Shown piece after piece: positions 5,206 through 8,468 of a DNA stretch of 8,468 bases. The position numbers and the translations under genes are program-made. Positions within the stretch are counted from its first letter, which is position 1. Each line of letters begins with the position of its first letter. A model generated the notes under the pieces. The model searched no databases, had not been told where the DNA came from, and saw only the letters and a list, made by a program, of their open reading frames with translations. The stretch comes from Bacillota bacterium (GTDB lineage: Bacteria; Bacillota; Bacilli; Alicyclobacillales; SLC66), in NCBI GenBank assembly GCA_021846145.1, contig JAJZCJ010000130.1:1-8468 (forward strand), written 5' to 3'.

Positions 5206-6648
5206 CTAAAAGGAACCAGTCTTACTGGCTTCCACTTTAGAATACCGCAACAAAATCGTGACTGGAATCACAATAGCCGCTATAGTGGTACCGACCATGA
5301 ATACATCGTTTACGCCGAGGGTCAACGCCTGCTGTCCAATAAAGGAATGTCCGGCAGGATACAGGAGTTGTAACTCCCTCAAATGGATCGTGATCCGTGC
5401 GCCAAGCAGGGAACTGAATATGCCGACAGATAAAGCGGCCACTCCTTGCCGCACCCAGTTGGTGATGGCTGAAGCATTGCCTGAATCAACCTTCGGGATT
5501 GAACTCATTCCCACATTGTTCACGGGCATATTGCTGAGGGCGATCCCGATGTAACGAAGGACGAGCAAAGCGACGATAAAACCTATCGAAGTGGATAATC
5601 CCAAATGCGCCAACGCCCATGTTGCTGCGCCAATCAGGAATGTGCCAATCAAAATCAACCAAAAAGGGCCAGTCTTTCTGTATATCTTTCCAATAAACGG
5701 AGAAACTGCGGCCAGAGCCAAAGAGCCTGGGAGTAAGATCAAGCCTGTTTGCAGTACAGATAAACGCTGTACATCCTGAAGATAAATCGGGATCAGGAGA
5801 GCCACCGCATACAGTGAGATGGTGAGCACGGAATTAAGTACCAAACTGTACGTAAAGCGGAAATTTTTCAATAACCGCAATTGAAGCAACGGAGTCTTTA
5901 TCGACAATTCCCACTTTATAAATAAACCTAATATGACAATGCCAAGGATGAGCATCAATAAAGTTTTCCCCGATGTCCATCCCCAACTATTGCCTTGACT
6001 AACCCCAAACAGCAGGAAGATGCTGCTGACTGTCGCTGCAAGCAGTCCAACCAAATCAAACGTATTTTTTGCGCCAATGCGATAATATGGGATAGAACGG
6101 ATAATCACCAGTAGTGCAATCAGCCCGATGGGGATGTTGATCGCAAAGATAGACCTCCAGCCAAAATACTCGATGATCCATCCACCGATGGTTGGGCCAA
6201 AGGCCGGAGCCAACATGGATGACAAGCTCCAAAAACTCATGGCTAACGGTTGGTCTTTTTTTTCAAAGACTTGATAAATGATAGTCATTGTCGTCGGCAG
6301 CATAATCCCGCTGAACAAGCCTTGAATGACTCGAAACGCAATCAGAGAATCAATGTTCCATGCAAACGTACAGAATGCCGAAAAAAGAATGAATCCGCCC
6401 ATTGCAATGAGGTATAACCGTTTATAGCTTAGCAGATTCCCCAAATAACCTACCGCAGGTGCGATGACTCCTGTGGCCAACACAAAGCCGGATAAAATCC
6501 ACTGAACTGAACCAAGCGTGCTGTGAAAGTATGCGATAAATAAAGGAAATGACACATTCACCGTTGTTGTGTTCAAGAGCGATAGAAAGTTACCAAAAAA
6601 AATGGCGCAAATGATGAACCAAAATGAAACGCTTTTTTTCGTATTCAC
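5206..6648 (-). CDS. MFS transporter, DHA2 (EmrB/QacA-type) drug:H+ antiporter family
   Basis: This is a 480-residue integral membrane protein, the normal length for the 14-helix DHA2 family, which expels drugs or toxic compounds using the proton gradient. Hydrophobic helices run from about residue 9 to 470. Visible family motifs: LNTTTVNVSFP at 25-35 in the first helix (motif D1), WILSGFVLATGVIAPAVGYLGN at 50-71 leading to loop motif A, FRVIQG at 105-110 with the conserved Arg106 (motif B), APAFGPTIGG at 147-156 (antiporter motif C), then GWRSIFAINIPIG at 163-175. Two usual acidic positions, in D1 and motif A, are Asn here (Asn26, Asn71). The start is GTG at 6648 with AGAGGAG (6664-6658) 9 bases upstream. 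It is transcribed divergently from an XRE/MmyB-like regulator, which probably controls it. The substrate is unknown; drug, fatty acid-like or lipophilic toxin are all possible. Confidence 0.92.
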   Translation of the reverse strand: MNTKKSVSFWFIICAIFFGNFLSLLNTTTVNVSFPLFIAYFHSTLGSVQWILSGFVLATGVIAPAVGYLGNLLSYKRLYLIAMGGFILFSAFCTFAWNIDSLIAFRVIQGLFSGIMLPTTMTIIYQVFEKKDQPLAMSFWSLSSMLAPAFGPTIGGWIIEYFGWRSIFAINIPIGLIALLVIIRSIPYYRIGAKNTFDLVGLLAATVSSIFLLFGVSQGNSWGWTSGKTLLMLILGIVILGLFIKWELSIKTPLLQLRLLKNFRFTYSLVLNSVLTISLYAVALLIPIYLQDVQRLSVLQTGLILLPGSLALAAVSPFIGKIYRKTGPFWLILIGTFLIGAATWALAHLGLSTSIGFIVALLVLRYIGIALSNMPVNNVGMSSIPKVDSGNASAITNWVRQGVAALSVGIFSSLLGARITIHLRELQLLYPAGHSFIGQQALTLGVNDVFMVGTTIAAIVIPVTILLRYSKVEASKTGSF

Positions 6649-6688
6649 CGGTCTGAGCTCCTCTAAGAGATTCTATTTCATATGGAGG

Positions 6689-6700
6689 ACGTGTTCACGT
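6689..6700. promoter_or_regulatory. Palindrome at the predicted antiporter transcription start
   Basis: ACGTG-TT-CACGT is a perfect inverted repeat with a 2-base centre. It lies just downstream of the predicted antiporter -10 box, over its probable transcription start, where a bound repressor would block the promoter. It differs from the TACTRSTA-type elements, so a second regulator is possible. Confidence 0.4.
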
Positions 6701-6702
6701 AG

Positions 6703-6731
6703 ATTTTAAAACGTTGTTAATACTAGTACAA
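6703..6731 (-). promoter_or_regulatory. Predicted antiporter promoter
   Basis: On the minus strand TTGTAC (6731-6726) and TAAAAT (6708-6703) are separated by exactly 17 bases. The -10 matches five of six; the -35 keeps the TTG. Transcription would begin near 6696, about 48 bases before the GTG start. The element TACTAGTA overlaps its -35 region. Confidence 0.5.
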
Positions 6732-6763
6732 TATAAATAATTATACTGGTATAAATACTACTA
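6721..6763. promoter_or_regulatory. Three related putative operator elements
   Basis: TACTAGTA (6721-6728, perfect palindrome), TACTGGTA (6744-6751) and TACTACTA (6756-6763) lie in the divergent promoter region. The first overlaps the antiporter -35, the second covers the extended -10 of the regulator promoter, and the third covers its probable start point. This is the arrangement expected if the neighbouring XRE-family regulator represses both genes. The binding assignment is inference. Confidence 0.5.
6747..6755 (+). promoter_or_regulatory. Predicted extended -10 promoter of the regulator
   Basis: TGGTATAAA is a TGn-extended -10 box with five of six core matches. Transcription would begin near 6762, leaving a leader of about 16-20 bases that just includes the AGAGAGGA ribosome binding site (6764-6770). 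No good -35 is present at 17 bases (TACAAT), as is common for extended -10 promoters. Confidence 0.45.
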
Positions 6764-6777
6764 GAGAGGAACGATAA

Positions 6778-7623
6778 GTGATGATGGACAGTCTTCGCGT
6801 AAAGGCGTTGGCGGATTTCCTCAAGCAACGGCGTGCAGCATTAAACCCTGCCGATTTTGGGATTTTGCCTACCCAGCGTCGTCGTACTCCTGGTTTACGA
6901 AGAGAAGAAGTGGCTGAATTAACGGGAATCAGCGTTACGTGGTATACGTGGCTCGAACAAGGGAGAAAAATTCAGGTTTCGGCCACTGTTCTTGAAAATC
7001 TTTCTCAAGCTATGCGCTTAGACCCGATAGAACGTGAGCACCTCTTTGCGTTGGCCGGAAAATTAAACACTTCAAATAATGAATATCCCGCGGAAATCGT
7101 GAGTGAAAGTTTGCGAAATATAGTGACCAGTCTGGAAACAAATCCGGCTTGTATTCTTGGTCGCCGTTGGGATATCTTGGTTTGGAATGATGCAGCTCGC
7201 GCTTTACTTGGAGATTTTAATTTAATGACAGCAGAAGAACGTAATACAATCTGGAGAGTGTTTGCAAATCCGGAACTTCGTCAACGAATTGTCGATTGGG
7301 AAAAAATTGCCCAACAAGTGTTGTCTCAATTTCGAATCAGTTATGATCGGTACGCGGGAGACCCTTTATTTACAAAATTGGTTGATCGGCTTAAAGAGGT
7401 CAGCCCAGAATTCCGCCATATGTGGTCCCGCCATAATGTACTAGGAAGAGATGACGGCTATAGAGAAGTGAACCACCCAATGGTAGGGAAAATGGCGTTC
7501 CATCATGCGACTTTTCGCGTCCAAGATTCGCCAGATCTTAAATTATATCTATACACGCCTTTACAAAAATTCGATTCAAAACAAAAGCTCCAAGAAATCC
7601 TCACTAACTTGCGCGCCCATTAG
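6778..7623 (+). CDS. XRE-family regulator with MmyB-like ligand-binding domain
   Basis: This is a 281-residue cytoplasmic transcription regulator. Residues about 8-95 form the helix-turn-helix domain of the MmyB-like group, with the characteristic RRRTPGLRREEVAELTGIS (34-52) and WYTWLEQGR (55-63). Residues about 120-265 form the C-terminal ligand-binding domain, recognisable from ILGRRWDILVWNDAARALLGDF (126-147), then WRVFANPELR and the closing HHATFRVQDSPDLKLYLYTP. Proteins of this type are thought to bind hydrophobic, fatty acid-like ligands in a PAS-like pocket. It is divergent from the DHA2 antiporter with putative shared operators, implying autoregulated repression relieved by a ligand that the pump may export. 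The start is GTG at 6778 (8 bases after GAGG) or the adjacent ATG at 6781; the choice changes one residue. An 8-bp hairpin (7613-7634) spans the stop codon. Confidence 0.92.
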   Translation: MMMDSLRVKALADFLKQRRAALNPADFGILPTQRRRTPGLRREEVAELTGISVTWYTWLEQGRKIQVSATVLENLSQAMRLDPIEREHLFALAGKLNTSNNEYPAEIVSESLRNIVTSLETNPACILGRRWDILVWNDAARALLGDFNLMTAEERNTIWRVFANPELRQRIVDWEKIAQQVLSQFRISYDRYAGDPLFTKLVDRLKEVSPEFRHMWSRHNVLGRDDGYREVNHPMVGKMAFHHATFRVQDSPDLKLYLYTPLQKFDSKQKLQEILTNLRAH

Positions 7624-7634
7624 GAAATGGGTGC
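7613..7634 (+). terminator. Hairpin across the regulator stop codon
   Basis: GCGCCCAT (7613-7620) pairs with ATGGGTGC (7627-7634), 8 bp with one G-U, around the loop TAGGAA that contains the stop codon. A weaker CAAAT/ATTTG stem follows at 7635-7650. No T-run is present, so terminator function is doubtful. Confidence 0.3.
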
Positions 7635-7668
7635 CAAATTGAACGATTTGTTCCCCAACCTTGTGTAG

Positions 7669-7776
7669 AATAGACCCGGGCCGAGAACTGAACAAGGGCA
7701 GCATACCACCGTGGAGTATTTATGCAATCGCGACATGGCTGGAGTTACGGCATATGCGCCCGCGTTACCTGAATAA
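7669..7776 (+). pseudogene. Possible C-terminal remnant of an unidentified gene
   Basis: A 35-codon open segment on the plus strand begins just after a TAG (7666-7668) and ends in TAA at 7774-7776, one base before the tail of the convergent mntP-like gene. It reads like the end of a real protein (HTTVEYLCNRDMAGVTAYAP, then ALPE), and the DNA here is more GC-rich than the flanks. It has no start codon with a ribosome binding site. I do not recognise the family. A competing frame from TTG 7661 is also open, so the assignment is weak. Confidence 0.25.
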
Positions 7777-7777
7777 C

Positions 7778-8338
7778 TCAGCGATGAACCAAATGTATGA
7801 TGGCATCAATCAATATCCATATACCGAGCAACCCAAGGATAATGCCAGCCAATTTTTCAGCCCATTCACCAAGAAATGGTTTTAACTTGAAACCGAACGT
7901 AAGTCCCACAAACGTAAAAACGAAAGCTTGCAATGCGATCAAAATAATCGTTAAAGCGACAGGAACCCCGACAAGACCAATCGAAAAACCAACTGCCAAT
8001 TCATCTAAACTAATACTCAAAGCCGTCAGAATTAGGGTCCACCCGGCTAAATTCCGTTCTAGTTTTTCTTCCTCATCGTCTTCCTCCTCGAAGAAAATTA
8101 GCCACACAGCAACTGCTAATAGAACAAATCCTCCGATTAACGAAGCCCAAACCCCAATGAGTCGACCTGCACCTTTACCGATTAACAGCCCGATTAAAGG
8201 CATTAGCGCTTCTGCACATGCAAACGTAAGGGCAATCTTAACTTTCCCTTTGGTCTGAACAAAACCGAGTGATAAGGACATCATGAGCGTATCCATACCA
8301 AGTGACAAAATCAGTACAATCATTTTTAAGGCAACCAT
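7778..8338 (-). CDS. mntP: MntP-family putative manganese efflux pump
   Basis: This is a 186-residue inner-membrane protein, close to the usual length of MntP (about 190). Six predicted helices are arranged as two related halves: about 5-25, 35-55, 63-83, then 99-121, 127-150 and 163-184. The paired signature segments are LSLGMDTLMMSLSLG (11-25, Asp16) and ALSISLDELAVGFSIG (106-121, Asp112), matching the two conserved Asp-containing motifs of the family. It should export excess Mn2+ from the cytoplasm. The loop between the halves is strongly acidic (EEEDDEEEKLE at 84-94). ATG at 8338 is the first in-frame start after a TGA; its ribosome binding site is weak (GGTGG, 6-base spacing). The gene is convergent with the XRE-type regulator and separated from its upstream neighbour by at least 130 bases. 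The exact metal is inferred from the family. Confidence 0.88.
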   Translation of the reverse strand: MVALKMIVLILSLGMDTLMMSLSLGFVQTKGKVKIALTFACAEALMPLIGLLIGKGAGRLIGVWASLIGGFVLLAVAVWLIFFEEEDDEEEKLERNLAGWTLILTALSISLDELAVGFSIGLVGVPVALTIILIALQAFVFTFVGLTFGFKLKPFLGEWAEKLAGIILGLLGIWILIDAIIHLVHR

Positions 8339-8411
8339 GATAACCCACCATCTGTTCCTTCTTCATCATAACTACCAAGATAATCCTTTGATGAACTGTG
8401 TTATTGGAATT

Positions 8412-8425
8412 ATTATCCTATTATC
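8412..8425 (-). promoter_or_regulatory. Tandem GATAAT motifs upstream of the mntP-like gene
   Basis: On the minus strand GATAAT occurs twice (8425-8420 and 8417-8412) separated by AG, 74 bases before the start codon. Each resembles a -10 box and also the GATAAT half-unit of Fur-type sites. No matching -35 or proper inverted partner is present, so neither reading is firm. Confidence 0.25.
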
Positions 8426-8468
8426 ATCATTGGATCTAATCGTATAATCTACCCATTTTTTAACATCT

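Noticed and set aside
5065..5373. 102-codon plus-strand open frame at the antiporter 3' end
   Set aside because: It is mostly antisense to the antiporter with no start signal.
7797..8258. 153-codon plus-strand frame opposite mntP
   Set aside because: It is a shadow of the membrane protein, and its Ser run mirrors the acidic loop codons.
8339..8468. yybP-ykoY manganese riboswitch upstream of mntP
   Set aside because: I could not find the conserved internal-loop sequences in the visible leader; the element may lie beyond the window.
1..8468. CRISPR array, insertion sequence ends, tRNA or rRNA
   Set aside because: No regularly spaced repeats, transposase reading frame with terminal inverted repeats, or cloverleaf or ribosomal sequence was seen on either strand.

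Overview
The window reads as chromosome from a Gram-positive, probably Bacillota (Firmicutes), organism. The evidence is strong AGGAGG-type ribosome binding sites, GTG starts, a lipobox lipoprotein, Rho-independent terminators with T-tracts, and mid-range GC. The approximately 363-residue transaldolase beside transketolase suits a Bacillales-type lineage such as the Alicyclobacillus group, but that placement is a guess. Most of the window is ordinary accessory chromosome. I see no insertion sequence, CRISPR array, rRNA or tRNA.

Layout: (1) 2-1413, plus strand: the end of transketolase (tkt) and a complete transaldolase (tal), overlapping by 4 bp, forming the non-oxidative pentose phosphate module. 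(2) 1414-1773: a hairpin after tal, an antisense open stretch that looks like a gene remnant, and the terminator of the next minus-strand unit. (3) 1774-3242, minus strand: an AraC-family regulator followed by a GNAT acetyltransferase, probably co-transcribed, with a nested inverted-repeat block between them. (4) 3243-3614: AraC leader with two inverted repeats, a possible orphan plus-strand promoter, and a strong terminator. (5) 3615-4724, minus strand: a lipoprotein of unknown function with internal repeats. (6) 4725-5205: AT-rich gap without a recognisable gene. (7) 5206-7623: a 14-TM-type DHA2 drug/H+ antiporter (minus) divergent from an XRE/MmyB-like regulator (plus). Their 129-bp shared region holds three TACTRSTA-type elements overlapping both predicted promoters, a textbook local repressor and efflux-pump arrangement. 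(8) 7624-7777: a short gap with a possible C-terminal gene remnant. (9) 7778-8338, minus strand: an MntP-family manganese exporter with an unusually acidic loop, then its upstream region.

The best-supported regulatory circuit is the regulator and antiporter pair. The least explained gene is the repeat-containing lipoprotein. I found no convincing evidence of a wholly new multi-gene system. Three start sites were set by ribosome binding sites: the acetyltransferase at 2301, the lipoprotein at 4724, and the antiporter GTG at 6648.
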